A stretch of 64,000 nt of DNA, taken from Streptomyces sp. DH37 (GTDB taxonomy: Bacteria > Actinomycetota > Actinomycetes > Streptomycetales > Streptomycetaceae). The notes under the pieces are model-generated. The model had not been told where the DNA came from. It ran no database searches and saw only the letters and a program-made list of their open reading frames with translations. Below are positions 43,951 to 53,982 of this stretch, piece by piece. The translations under genes and the position numbers were made by a program. Position 1 is the first letter of the stretch. Every line of letters starts with the position of its first letter. Where the stretch lies: the NCBI RefSeq assembly GCF_029813835.1, contig NZ_JARVKV010000013.1, positions 1 through 64,000 on the forward strand, given 5' to 3'.

Positions 43951-46900
43951 TCCTTCAGTGCCCGGTGCAGGCGGTCTGCCAGGCCGGTGACGCTGCCGGC
44001 GGCCATCAGCTCCATGACGGGAAGGTCGCAGCCGAACACCCGGTGCAGCCCGGCCTTGAGCTCGATGCCCATCAGGGAGTCCAGGCCGAGGTCGGCGAGG
44101 TTGGCACCGCGGTCCACCCGCTCGGGGGGCATCTGGAGCACGGCGGCGGTGAGGGCGGTGAGCGTGTCGCCGATGAGGGCTCTCCGCTCCTCCTCGCCAC
44201 CTGCCCCGGCGAACCGCTCCCTGAAGTCCTCCGCCGCCGTCCGACCGGAGTCGGCCTGCGCTCCCCTCCGCCGGCCGGCGAACCGCGGCGCCTTCAGCGC
44301 GGGCAGGATCCTGCCCATCCGGTCCCAGTCGACGTATCCGACCGCTCCGGAGACCGCTTCCCTGCTCAGGAAGCGGCCGAGTGCCGCGCAGGCCGTGTCC
44401 GGCGGGAGGAGTCCGAGCCCGGAGCGCGCGATGTTCTCCGTGAGCCGGTTGCGCACGACGTAGCCGGTCTCGCCGATGCCGCCCCAGGCGATGGCCAGGC
44501 CGGGCAGCCCCGCCGCCCGGCGCGCGCGCACCAGGGACTCCAGGTGGAGGTTGGCGGCCGCGTAGGGAGCCTGGTGGAGGTTGCCGACAAGGGCGGCGAG
44601 GGAGGAGAACACGACGAAGAAGTCGAGCGGCCGGTCGCGGGTGAGCGCGTGCAGCACGTCGCCGCCGCGGGTCTTCGCCGCGAGGACGGTGGCGAACCGT
44701 TCGGCCGTCATCTCCCGCAGTGGTGCGTCGTCGAGGTGCATGGCACCGTGTACGACGCCTCGTACCGGCCGGCCGGCGGCGTCCGCCTCGGCGAGGATCG
44801 CCTCGATCGCCCCGGCGTCGGTGACGTCGGCGGCGTGCGCCCGGACCCGCGTGCCCAGGGCGGAGAGTTCGTCGAGCAGGGCGGGCGCTTCGGGCGAGGC
44901 CGCGCCCCGGCGGCCGACGAGTGCCAGCGCGCCCGCGCCGCGGCGGGCGAGGTACCGTGCGGTGGCCGCTCCGAGGCCGCTGAGGCCGCCGGTGACGAGG
45001 TAGGTGGCGTCCGGGTCCAGGCGCAGCGGCTCGTCGGGTCGTTCCACGCGCACCGGCTCGGCCTCGTCGAAGACGACGACGACCTTGCCGAGGTGCCGGG
45101 AGTGCCGCAGACCGCGCAGCGCCTCCTCGACGCCGGTGGCCGGGTGGGTCTGGTGCGGCAGCGGCCGGTACTCCGCCGCGGCCACCCTCCGCGCCACCTT
45201 CGCGAACGCCTCGGCCACCGCCTGCGGCGCGTCGGCGGCCAGCCGGATGACGTCGACGGCGAAGTAGGAGAGGTTGTCGCGGAACGGGCGCAGCAGCATG
45301 GGCTGGTTGCCGTGGATGTCGCGCTTGCCCAGCTCGACGAAACGGCCACCGGGCCGCAGGCACTCCAGCCCGCGCGCGATGGCCTCGCCCGCCAGGGAGT
45401 TGAGGACCACGTCGACGCCCCGGCCCTCCGTGACGTCCCTCACCCGGTCGGCGAAGGAGAGGCTGCGGGAGTCCAGGACGTGCTCGGCGCCGAGCGCGCG
45501 CAGGAGGTCCCGCTTGGCCGGGGTGCCCGCCGTGGCGATCACCGAGGCTCCCAGACCGCGGGCGTACCGCAGCGCCGCGAGACCGACCCCGCCGGCCCCG
45601 CCGTGCACCAGCAGCGTCTCCCCCGGCGCCAGCCGGGCCAGATCCTCGAGGCTGTGCTGCACGGTGAGGTACACCGCCGGCAGGGTCGCGGCCTCGCTGT
45701 AGCCCATGCCGTCGGGGATGCGTCCGGTCTGCTCGGTCCGCACCCGCACGTGGGAGGCGAGCGTGCCGTGGCCGAACGCGAACACCCGGTCCCCCGGGGC
45801 GGGTTCCACCACTCCCGGCCCGACGGCGACGACGTCCCCGGCGCACTCGAGACCGAGCGCCGGCCCGCCGGGCACCGGTGGTTCGGCGCCGGGGGGCAGC
45901 AGCCCCGCGGCCAGCATCACATCGCGGTAGTTCAGCGCCGCGGCCCGCACCCGGACGACCACCTCGCCCCGGCCCGCCGTCGGCGGCTCGGCAGGCACCC
46001 ACGCCAGCCGGTGCCCGAGCCCGGGGTCGCGCAGCCGGAGGGTGTAGGGGCGGTCGGTGCCGTCCTCCTCCCGCGCGGGCGGCACGCAGTCCGTCGATCG
46101 CGGCACGAAACGGCCCCGGCGGGTGAGGACCACTTCGTCGTCATCGGTGGGATCGAGCAGTTCCCGCGCGATCCGTCCGGCGTCCCCGGCCGGGTCCGCG
46201 GAGTGCTCCAGGGACAGCCGGCGGACCGCCAGTCCCGGTCGCTCGTTGGCGAGCACGCGTCCGACCCCCCACACCGCGGCGTCTGCGGGGTTCCCGGCCC
46301 CGGCCGGCTCCGGGAACAGCCCGGTCTCCCCGGTCACCAGCCACAGCGCGCCCCCGCCGTCCGGCCGTGCGGCACCGCAGGCGTCCGCCGCGGCCCGGAC
46401 CAGTCCGGCCCTGCGCACCGTGACGGCCTGGGCCTCCTCCTCCCCCGCCGGGGCGTCGAAGAGCAGGACCACGCCGTCCGGCCGGCCCTCCCCCAGTGGC
46501 AGTCGGTCCTGCCACGTGCCGGAGAGGCCCGAGAGGTCCACGACGTCGGCTTCGGCGCCCGAGGAGGTCAGGAACGAGGCGAGAGCCGGGCCGAGGGCGC
46601 CGTCCGGCCGCTCGGCCACCACGGCCCAGCGGCCCGGTGCCGGGGACGGTGGTGCCGCCCCCGGCTCCGCCCCGGCGGGCCGGGGGCCGCGGCGGGCGCA
46701 CAGCACGGAGTAGGCGTCCCCTCCGACGGCCTCCCCCGTCCGGACCACCTCGTCGAAACCGCACCGTTCGAGGAGCGGGGCCCATCCGGTGTGGGGCATC
46801 AGCGGTGTGGTGCGCAGGCCGTGGTCGGCGAGGGCCCAGTAGCCGTCGAGGAGGCCGAAGCACGGGCCGAGGAGTTCCTCGTCATGGCTCTCCAGGGCGA

Positions 46901-49900
46901 GCAGGTGGCCGCCGTCCGCGAGCAGGGCCGCGAGGCGGCGCGCCGTGGCGCTCAGGTCGCTGGTCGCGTGCAGCACGTTCGCCGCCACGACGAGGTCGAA
47001 GCTCCCCTCCGTGAAGTCCTGCCGCACCGGATCGCGCTCCAGGTCCAGGGTCCGGTACTCGACGAAGTCGTGGGCGCCGAAGCGGGCCCGCGCCCGGGGG
47101 AAGAAGCCCTCGGAGACGTCCGTGTAGACGTACCGGGTGAGGTGGGGCGGGAGCGCCGGGAGCAGTACGGCCGTCGTGCCGCCGGTGCCCGCGCCGACCT
47201 CCAGCACGCGCAGCGGACGGTCGGCCGGCCATGTCCTGAGCGCCTCGGTCAGCAGGGACCGGGCGTGCCGGCCGAGGGCCCGCATGTCCGGTGTGTCGTT
47301 GTAGAGCGCTTCGACGAGGTGCCGGTCGGCCTCGGCGAACAGCACCTCCCGGGGGTCGGTCTCACCCTTGAGGATCTGCGGCAGGCAGGTGCCGCACCGG
47401 GTGTAGACGGCGATGGCCGAGATCCATCGCGGGAAGTCCTCCGCGCAGGAGCGCACGTGATCCAGCGGCCGGGCCGTGCCCGTGAGGCGCCAGCGCTCGC
47501 GGCCCGGCGTGCCCGTCCGTTCGAGCAGGCCCGCCCGCTGCGCCATACCGGTCAGCAGGAGGACGTACCGGTCGTACCGCGGCCGCACCCCCGCGGCCCT
47601 CAGGTCGCCCGTTGTGAACTCCCGCGCCCCGGGAAGCAGCCGGGCGAAGGTGTGCGCGGCCCAGTGGCCGATCGCGGTCTTGATCCGCGGGACGAAAGCG
47701 GAGTCCGCTGAACCGCGGTCGTCCTGTCGTTCCTTCCCCTCCGCGCTCCGGGTGACCGCGCGGAGCAGACGCGCCGGCGCGGGGAACGGGACCGGTCCGT
47801 CCTGGTGGTCGCCCTCGCGGGGCGCGGCCCGCAGCACCTGCGTCACCTGCTGGAGCTCCTCGGTCCGGCCGGCCGCGACACCCCTCAGTCGGCACCCCGC
47901 CAACTCCGCCACGACCCGGCCGTCCCCGTCCGCCACGGTGAGGTCGAGGACGGCGTCCCGGAGTCCGTGCGACACCGACCGCGCGTGGATCAGACCGCGG
48001 TCCGGGAGCCGGTCCCACACGCGCGCCGCCGCAATGGCGGTCGGCACGTACGCCCGGCCGCCGGACAGGGCCGTGAGCAGGGGGGAGGCCGCCTGCAGCG
48101 CGCCGTCGAGCACGGTGGGGTGGGCCTCGTAGCCGTCGTCGCGCGCCGAGGGTTCCCGGCCGTACTCGGCCAGCACCTCGCCCTCGCCCGCCCACAACCG
48201 GGTCAGCACCCGGAAGGACGGGCCGTACTCCAACCCGGCCCGTGCCGCCTCCTCGTAGTGGCGTGCCGCGTCCACCGGGGTGCCGGCCCGGTCCAGCCGC
48301 TCGCGTACGGCGCCGAGGTCGACGGGGTCCGGCGGCCGGGCGGCCAGGCGGCGGACCCGGCCGCGGGCGTGCGTCTGCCAGGAGGCCGCGGTGCCGACGC
48401 GCGAGGCGATGCGGACCACGCCGTCCTCCTCCGACAGCGAGGTCTGCAGCACCACCTCGTCGGTCGCGTCGTCGCGGGGCGCGACCATCGCGCGCACGAT
48501 GTCGAGGTCGGTGACCTCGACGGCGCCCGCGAAGGCGGCGCGCCCGGCGGCGAGGGCCGCCTCCAGGTACGCCGTGCCGGGCATGACCGCGGCCCCGCCG
48601 ACCCGGTGGTCCTCCAGCCAGGGCAGCCGGAGGCTGCTCAGGGTCTGGTGCCAGGCGGGCTCGGCGACGGCCACGCGGCGGCCCAGCAGCGGGTGGACGA
48701 GACTCGGGTCCTGCGGAACCCGGACCCACCCGTCGGGCGAGCCGTTCCAGTGGCGCTCGTACTGCCAGGGGTACGAGGGGAGGGTGACGACCCGGCCGGG
48801 GCGCGGGAAGAGGTCGTCACCGGTCCGGACCCCCGCGGCGAGCAGGTGCGCGACCGTCCGGCGTACCGCCTCGGGGCCGCCCTGGTCCCGGTGGCAGGTC
48901 GGTACCACCGCCGCCGCGGTGACCAGCCTCTTCAGGTAGGGAGCGAGCACGGCGTGTGGTCCGATCTCGACGAACAGGCCACAGCCGTCGTCGGCCAGCG
49001 CCCGTACGGCGTCGGCGAACAGGACCGGTTCGCGCACGTTGCGCCACCAGTGGTCCGCGTCCAGTTCCTCGCCCTCGACGAAGCCGCCGGTGACGGTGGA
49101 GGCGAGCGGGGTGCGGTGGGCGCCGGGACGCAGCCGGGCGAGGGCCGCCTTCAGCGGTTCCCCGATGCCGTCCATGGCTCTGCTGTGGAAGGCGTAGTCG
49201 AGATCCAGTTCGCGGAAGAAGACGCCACGGGCTTCCATGTCCCGGCCCAGCTCGGCCAAGGCAGCCGGGTCTCCGGCGAGGGTGACGTCGGTGGGGGTGT
49301 TGACCCCGGCCACCTCCAGACGGCCCGTGCGGGCGGCGACCTCCTTCCGGGCGTCCTCCCACGGCAGGCCGACGGCCGCCATCCGGCCGCGTCCCGCGGT
49401 CGGCGCCTGGGCCCGGCTGCGCTCGGCGACGACCGCGCAGGCGGAGGCCAGGTCGAGGGAGCCGGAGACGTGGGCGGCGGCGATCTCGCCGACGCTGTGA
49501 CCCACGACGGCGTCCGGCCGGACGCCGTACGCCTCCAACAGCCGCACGAGGCCGGTCTGCACGGCGAACAGCAGCGGCTGGGCGACCTCGGTCAGGTGGA
49601 GCCGGGATTCCCGCGCGGTGAGCTCCTCGACGACCGACCAGCCGAGCCGGGGGGCGAGTTCCGCGTCGACGGCTTCCACCGCCTGCCGGAAGGCCGGCTC
49701 GCCACGCAGGAGTTCCACCCCCATGCCGTGCCACTGGCAGCCGTTGCCCGAGAAGACGAACGCGACCTTGCCCGACGCGGCCGGGACGGCGGGGACCGCG
49801 CCGTTCGCCACCGCACGGAGCGCCTCCGCGGCCTCGACGGGGTCGCACGCCAGCACGGCGGCGCGGTGCTCGTGGCGCGCGCGGCGCACGGCCGAGGTGT

Positions 49901-51413
49901 AGGACACGTCGCGGAAGTCGCACGCGTCGGTCAGCTCCAAGTGCTGCGCCATCCGCTCCGCGACGGTCCGCAGTGCCTCGGGGGTGCGGGCGGAGACCAC
50001 CACCGGAAGTCGGCCGGCGGGTCCGGGAGCCGGCTCCGCGTCCTGTTCGGGGGGTGCGGTGAGGACGACGTGGGCGTTGGCACCGCCGAAACCGAAGGAG
50101 TTGACGCCCACGTACGGCCGTCCGCCGGTCCGCAGTTCCTCGAAGCCGACCACGGGCCTGATGTTGTGGCCCGCGAAGTCGATGTGCGGGTTGAGCGGCT
50201 GGGCGTGCGGGGTGGCCGGGATCCCACCGTGACGCAGGACCAGCAGCGCCTTGAACACCCCGGGCATGCCCGAGGCGGCCTCGAGGTGGCCGATGTTGCT
50301 CTTCACCGAGCCGATCGGCAGGGCGCCGGTGGAGCGGCCGGTCCCCAGTGCGCGGCCGACGGCCGCGCACTCGACGGGATCGCCCACCGGCGTACCGGTA
50401 CCGTGCGCCTCCAGGTACGCCAGGTCGTCGGGCGACAGTCCGGCTTCGGCGTACACCTCGCGCAGCAGCGCTTCCTGGGCCTCGGCGCTGGGCAGGGCCA
50501 GCCCGGAAGTGCGGCCGTCGTTGTTGGTGCCGCCCGCGACGATCACGCCGTGGATCCGGTCGCCGTCGGCAAGCGCGTCGTCCAGCCGTTTCAGCAGGGC
50601 GAGGCCGCCGCCCTCGGATCGGACGAACCCGTCCGCCTCGGCGGAGAAGGCTCGGCACCGCCCGCTGGGAGAGAGCATCGACGCGCCCGAGAAACCGGCG
50701 AACCCCTGGGGGTTGATCAGGATGTTGACACCACCGGCCAGCGCGGCCCGCGAGCGTCCGGAGCGCAGGTGCTCGCACGCCTGGTGCAGGGCCGTCAGCG
50801 CCGACGAGCACGCCGTGTCCACGACGGTGCTCTGTCCGTGCCAGTCGAAGAAGTGGGAGACGCGGTTGGCCGTGTTGGAGACCGCCATGCCCGTGATGGT
50901 GTACGCGTTGCCGGTGTGCGGGGCGCAGGACTGCAGTTCGCCGTAGTCCCGGCTGGAGCAGCCCACGAACACGGCGGTGTCGGAGCCTGCCGTGCTCCGG
51001 TGGTCGATTCCGGCGTCGTCGAGCGCTTCGACCGCCAGCTCCAGCACCAGCCGCTGCTGGGGGTCCATCCGTGACGCCTCGCGCGGGGAGATGCCGGTGA
51101 AGAAGGAGGTGTCGAAGCCCGTGATGTCGTCGAGGAAGCCCCCCGCCGCCGAATAGCTCACGCCGGGGCGCCGACGCCTTGCGTCGGTGAAGTCGGCGGC
51201 GGGGAAGCGGTCCTCGGGAACGGTGGTCACCACGTCACGGCCGATGACCAGCACCCCCCAGAGATCGTCCAGGTTCCGGATGCCGCCGGGAAGGCGGCAG
51301 GCCGCGCCGACGACGGCGATGGCGCGCGGAGGCAGTGACTGCCGGGAGCGGGACACGGGGCCTCCAGGGGTCGTGAGAGGGGAAGGGGCGCGCGGGGTGT
51401 GGCGGGTGTTCAC
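43947..51413 (-). CDS. Iterative highly reducing type I polyketide synthase, KS-AT-DH-cMT-ER-KR-ACP
   Basis: 2488-aa single-module megasynthase. KS about 28-450 (VDTACSSA Cys202, His337, His376); AT about 548-860 (GHSVGE Ser640, YAFHS specificity motif, malonyl-like); DH about 905-1185 (DHRVGGAAVMPG His936, HPTVLDGALQA Asp1103); C-methyltransferase about 1250-1575 (VLEVGAGTGGTT at 1403); a structural linker; ER about 1795-2115 (HGGAGGVGLAAL at 1937); KR about 2130-2365 (TGGLSGLG at 2141, Tyr2284); ACP about 2405-2488 (GLDSLMG Ser2446). All active residues are present. The order matches fungal highly reducing PKSs, so a methyl-branched saturated chain built iteratively is likely. No thioesterase: the preceding gene is a thioester reductase. 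GTG start at 51413 lacks a ribosome binding site; a GTG at 51356 behind GGAGG is an alternative. Confidence 0.94.
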   Translation of the reverse strand: MNTRHTPRAPSPLTTPGGPVSRSRQSLPPRAIAVVGAACRLPGGIRNLDDLWGVLVIGRDVVTTVPEDRFPAADFTDARRRRPGVSYSAAGGFLDDITGFDTSFFTGISPREASRMDPQQRLVLELAVEALDDAGIDHRSTAGSDTAVFVGCSSRDYGELQSCAPHTGNAYTITGMAVSNTANRVSHFFDWHGQSTVVDTACSSALTALHQACEHLRSGRSRAALAGGVNILINPQGFAGFSGASMLSPSGRCRAFSAEADGFVRSEGGGLALLKRLDDALADGDRIHGVIVAGGTNNDGRTSGLALPSAEAQEALLREVYAEAGLSPDDLAYLEAHGTGTPVGDPVECAAVGRALGTGRSTGALPIGSVKSNIGHLEAASGMPGVFKALLVLRHGGIPATPHAQPLNPHIDFAGHNIRPVVGFEELRTGGRPYVGVNSFGFGGANAHVVLTAPPEQDAEPAPGPAGRLPVVVSARTPEALRTVAERMAQHLELTDACDFRDVSYTSAVRRARHEHRAAVLACDPVEAAEALRAVANGAVPAVPAASGKVAFVFSGNGCQWHGMGVELLRGEPAFRQAVEAVDAELAPRLGWSVVEELTARESRLHLTEVAQPLLFAVQTGLVRLLEAYGVRPDAVVGHSVGEIAAAHVSGSLDLASACAVVAERSRAQAPTAGRGRMAAVGLPWEDARKEVAARTGRLEVAGVNTPTDVTLAGDPAALAELGRDMEARGVFFRELDLDYAFHSRAMDGIGEPLKAALARLRPGAHRTPLASTVTGGFVEGEELDADHWWRNVREPVLFADAVRALADDGCGLFVEIGPHAVLAPYLKRLVTAAAVVPTCHRDQGGPEAVRRTVAHLLAAGVRTGDDLFPRPGRVVTLPSYPWQYERHWNGSPDGWVRVPQDPSLVHPLLGRRVAVAEPAWHQTLSSLRLPWLEDHRVGGAAVMPGTAYLEAALAAGRAAFAGAVEVTDLDIVRAMVAPRDDATDEVVLQTSLSEEDGVVRIASRVGTAASWQTHARGRVRRLAARPPDPVDLGAVRERLDRAGTPVDAARHYEEAARAGLEYGPSFRVLTRLWAGEGEVLAEYGREPSARDDGYEAHPTVLDGALQAASPLLTALSGGRAYVPTAIAAARVWDRLPDRGLIHARSVSHGLRDAVLDLTVADGDGRVVAELAGCRLRGVAAGRTEELQQVTQVLRAAPREGDHQDGPVPFPAPARLLRAVTRSAEGKERQDDRGSADSAFVPRIKTAIGHWAAHTFARLLPGAREFTTGDLRAAGVRPRYDRYVLLLTGMAQRAGLLERTGTPGRERWRLTGTARPLDHVRSCAEDFPRWISAIAVYTRCGTCLPQILKGETDPREVLFAEADRHLVEALYNDTPDMRALGRHARSLLTEALRTWPADRPLRVLEVGAGTGGTTAVLLPALPPHLTRYVYTDVSEGFFPRARARFGAHDFVEYRTLDLERDPVRQDFTEGSFDLVVAANVLHATSDLSATARRLAALLADGGHLLALESHDEELLGPCFGLLDGYWALADHGLRTTPLMPHTGWAPLLERCGFDEVVRTGEAVGGDAYSVLCARRGPRPAGAEPGAAPPSPAPGRWAVVAERPDGALGPALASFLTSSGAEADVVDLSGLSGTWQDRLPLGEGRPDGVVLLFDAPAGEEEAQAVTVRRAGLVRAAADACGAARPDGGGALWLVTGETGLFPEPAGAGNPADAAVWGVGRVLANERPGLAVRRLSLEHSADPAGDAGRIARELLDPTDDDEVVLTRRGRFVPRSTDCVPPAREEDGTDRPYTLRLRDPGLGHRLAWVPAEPPTAGRGEVVVRVRAAALNYRDVMLAAGLLPPGAEPPVPGGPALGLECAGDVVAVGPGVVEPAPGDRVFAFGHGTLASHVRVRTEQTGRIPDGMGYSEAATLPAVYLTVQHSLEDLARLAPGETLLVHGGAGGVGLAALRYARGLGASVIATAGTPAKRDLLRALGAEHVLDSRSLSFADRVRDVTEGRGVDVVLNSLAGEAIARGLECLRPGGRFVELGKRDIHGNQPMLLRPFRDNLSYFAVDVIRLAADAPQAVAEAFAKVARRVAAAEYRPLPHQTHPATGVEEALRGLRHSRHLGKVVVVFDEAEPVRVERPDEPLRLDPDATYLVTGGLSGLGAATARYLARRGAGALALVGRRGAASPEAPALLDELSALGTRVRAHAADVTDAGAIEAILAEADAAGRPVRGVVHGAMHLDDAPLREMTAERFATVLAAKTRGGDVLHALTRDRPLDFFVVFSSLAALVGNLHQAPYAAANLHLESLVRARRAAGLPGLAIAWGGIGETGYVVRNRLTENIARSGLGLLPPDTACAALGRFLSREAVSGAVGYVDWDRMGRILPALKAPRFAGRRRGAQADSGRTAAEDFRERFAGAGGEEERRALIGDTLTALTAAVLQMPPERVDRGANLADLGLDSLMGIELKAGLHRVFGCDLPVMELMAAGSVTGLADRLHRALKE

Positions 51414-51423
51414 ATGTCTGCGG

Positions 51424-52581
51424 TCATCCGGTCCCGGGCGTGGGAGCCGCCCCGGTGAAGCCCATGGCCCTCGCCAGGTAACCCCGGTCGACCGGCGCCG
51501 GATCGGGGAGTCCGCTCGTCCACTCGGCAGCCGACCCGCGGCCGTAGGTCCGCCTGTGGTGGCAGTAGCTCAGGAATCCCGGCAGGTGGTCCACGACGAA
51601 GCGCTCGGCCGGCGTGGGGTCCGGCAGGTCGCCGACGCAGTCGAGCCTGAGGCCGGGGTGGCGGGCCTCGACGGCTTCGACGATCAACCGCATCGCCGTC
51701 TCCTCCGGGTGCACGACGTGGAACGTCCGCACACCGCGGCCGAGGTCCTCCGTGGCCGCGTCGTGGCCGATGCGCAGCATCGCCTCCGTGGCGTAGCCGT
51801 CCGGAACGATGTTGAACTCCGCGTCCGCGGGCACGCGCAGCCTCAACCGCAGTTCCGGCCCGCCCCGGCGCCGCGACACCGCCGGAGGGATCCCGGGCGC
51901 GCCGTTCCGGGCGATGGCGTCGATCATGTCGCCCAGGACGCGCAGCGGGTGCCCCGGCATCCCCTCCCGGTGCGCCGCGTCGGAGGCGACGATGCTGGGG
52001 CGCAGGACGACGACCGACCGGCCCAGTCGCCGTGCCCAGTCCCGCACCAGCGTCTCCGCCCGGTACTTGGACTCGTCGTAGTGGGTCTCGAAACCGAACA
52101 CGTCGGTGAGGTTCTCCTCGGCGACCACACCCCTTCGGCGACCGCCCGCCACCGCCACGGTGCTCATGTGGACCAGCCGGCAGTCGGGCGGGGCCGACTC
52201 GGCCAGCTCCAGGATGCGCTCGGTGCCGTGCACGTTGGCCCGGAACAGCCGCTCGCGCTCCCCCGTCAGCGCGATGTCCCCGGCACAGTGCCAGATCGCC
52301 TCGGCCTCCCGGGCCAGGCGCCCGTACACGGCGGGCGCCAGGCCGAGCCACGGCCGGGTGACGTCGCCGCTGACGCAGCGCAGCCGCGAACGGGCCCGTG
52401 CGCCGATTCCGCCTCCCGCGAGGTTCTCCAGTGTCGTGAGGACCCGGAACCGCAACTCGGAGGCGGCTCCCCTGCCCAGTACGGTGACGTGCCGCCCACG
52501 GGTGGTGAGCAGACCGAGCAGGAGCCTCGAGCCCAGGAATCCGGTGGCGCCGGTGAGCAGTGTGGTCACGCGGAGCAGCAT
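51424..52581 (-). CDS. Thioester reductase-like SDR protein
   Basis: 385-aa extended SDR similar to the stand-alone/terminal reductase domains that release acyl chains from carrier proteins as aldehyde or alcohol. Cofactor motif TLLTGATGFLGSRLL at 7-21, VSGDVTRPWLGL, VHMSTVAVAG and the catalytic pair in HYDESKYRAE are intact. The ATG at 52581 starts the fold directly. It is the first gene of the eight-gene minus-strand operon, 10 bp before the PKS, and probably releases its product reductively. An AT-rich region upstream separates it from a divergent SDR gene. Confidence 0.88.
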   Translation of the reverse strand: MLLRVTTLLTGATGFLGSRLLLGLLTTRGRHVTVLGRGAASELRFRVLTTLENLAGGGIGARARSRLRCVSGDVTRPWLGLAPAVYGRLAREAEAIWHCAGDIALTGERERLFRANVHGTERILELAESAPPDCRLVHMSTVAVAGGRRRGVVAEENLTDVFGFETHYDESKYRAETLVRDWARRLGRSVVVLRPSIVASDAAHREGMPGHPLRVLGDMIDAIARNGAPGIPPAVSRRRGGPELRLRLRVPADAEFNIVPDGYATEAMLRIGHDAATEDLGRGVRTFHVVHPEETAMRLIVEAVEARHPGLRLDCVGDLPDPTPAERFVVDHLPGFLSYCHHRRTYGRGSAAEWTSGLPDPAPVDRGYLARAMGFTGAAPTPGTG

Positions 52582-52869
52582 GGACCGGTTCCCGGAAGAA
52601 CATCAATCACTCTTTGGAATTAACCGATTACTTTATGTTTTCGCCAAGTTATGTGTATGGTTCGCCCGCCGGGAAGCGATTCGCGCCCCGAACGGAGGCC
52701 GAGCGCCCGAGCCGTCGCGGGTCGCCGGCCCCGGAGTCCGCCGCCTGCCCGTACCCGCCCGCCCCCACCGCCACGACGCCGGGACCGACGGCTTCCCTCC
52801 CGCGCCCGCACACGACCCGCCCGCCCTTCCCCGGCGGAACCGCGCAAGCCCGACTCCCAGGAGGCCGTC
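52582..52869. promoter_or_regulatory. Divergent promoter region of the PKS operon and the SDR gene
   Basis: The first 80 bp (about 52590-52660) are strikingly AT-rich for this genome, for example GGAATTAACCGATTACTTTATG, and would melt easily; transcription of both the PKS operon (left) and the SDR gene (right) probably starts here. The remaining 200 bp are a GC-rich leader of the SDR gene. I do not see a clear palindromic operator. Confidence 0.5.
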
Positions 52870-53688
52870 ATGCCCATCGCCCTCGTAACCGGCGCCACCT
52901 CGGGCATCGGCAGGGCTTTCGTGCGGCGTCTCGCCCGGACACGCCACGATCTGATCGTCGTCGCCCGTACGCGGCACCGTCTGGAGGAGCTCGCCGAGGA
53001 CCTGCGGCGGGAGGCGGGCGTCCGGGTGGAGGCCCTCGCCGCGGACCTGTCCACGGTCGGGGGCTGCCGGTCGGTCGAGGACCGCCTCGCCGCGGCACCG
53101 TCCGTCGACCTGCTGGTGAACAACGCGGGGATCATGTTGAGGGAGCCGTTCCCCTACACCGACGGCGCCGACGAGGAGCGAATGCTGGCGGTGAACGTCC
53201 ACGCGGTGCTGCGACTCACTCATGCCGTCCTCCCCGCCATGATCGAGCGGAGGTCGGGCCGGATCGTCAACGTCGCCTCGTTCAGCGCGCACGGTCCCGG
53301 CGGCCTCGCCACCACCTACCCGGCCAGCAAGTCGTGGGTGCTCGCCTTCTCCGAGGCGGTGGGCGGGTCGGCACGGGTACGCCGGGCCGGTGTCCGGGTC
53401 ATGGCGCTCCTGCCCGGCTTCACCCGCACCGAACTGCACGAGCGCTCCGGCATCGATCTGACGGGCCTGCCCCGCTGGATGTGGCTCGACGCCGACCGGG
53501 TGGTGGCCGCCGCACTGCGCGACCTGGAGCGCGGCAGGAACGTCAGCGTGCCCAGCGTGCGGTACAAGCTGGCGGCCTGGGGACTGCGCCACTCCCCGCG
53601 CCTCCTCCTGCGCCCCCTGGCATGGGACTTCTCGGCGCCGAGCGGATTCTGGCATCCCCGCACCGGCCGCTTCCGGAAGCCCACGTGA
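52870..53688 (+). CDS. Short-chain dehydrogenase/reductase
   Basis: 272-aa classical SDR (DltE/YqjQ-like). Cofactor motif VTGATSGIGRAF, LVNNAGIM, VNVASFSAHG and catalytic YPASK are all present. The ATG has AGGAGG 5-6 nt upstream. The C-terminal 50 residues (LRHSPRLLLRPLAWDFS) are longer than the minimal fold and hydrophobic, and may bind a lipid or the membrane. Divergent from the PKS operon across a shared AT-rich promoter region, so it is probably co-regulated and reduces or oxidises a ketone/alcohol of the product. Confidence 0.9.
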   Translation: MPIALVTGATSGIGRAFVRRLARTRHDLIVVARTRHRLEELAEDLRREAGVRVEALAADLSTVGGCRSVEDRLAAAPSVDLLVNNAGIMLREPFPYTDGADEERMLAVNVHAVLRLTHAVLPAMIERRSGRIVNVASFSAHGPGGLATTYPASKSWVLAFSEAVGGSARVRRAGVRVMALLPGFTRTELHERSGIDLTGLPRWMWLDADRVVAAALRDLERGRNVSVPSVRYKLAAWGLRHSPRLLLRPLAWDFSAPSGFWHPRTGRFRKPT

Positions 53689-53982
53689 ACCGTCGGCGAG
53701 GTCCGCGACGCGGTGGGCCTCCACCTCGATCCGCCCGAGTGCGCTTCGATGTCCCCCGTGGACGGCGGGCGCCGGGTCCGGGCACCGGAACCGCTCCCCA
53801 CCAAGTCCTCAGCAGCACTGCCCGGGAGGCCCCGGGTCCCCACGGAGTCGCCCAGTGGACGGGCGGTTTCGCCACGTGCACGGCAGCCGGCCTCCCGCTG
53901 GGGCAGATGCGCGGCGAGAACGGCCGCCGGGCTTCGGCGGAGAGCGGGAGGAGCGCGGGGTCGGGAGTCGCTGCCGTCCGCC

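Noticed and set aside
43965..51074. Very long plus-strand open frames (1248 and 1089 codons) opposite the PKS gene
   Set aside because: They are the complement-frame shadow of a high-GC3 gene, are Arg/Gly/Val-rich with no family resemblance, and the minus-strand PKS has all domain motifs intact.
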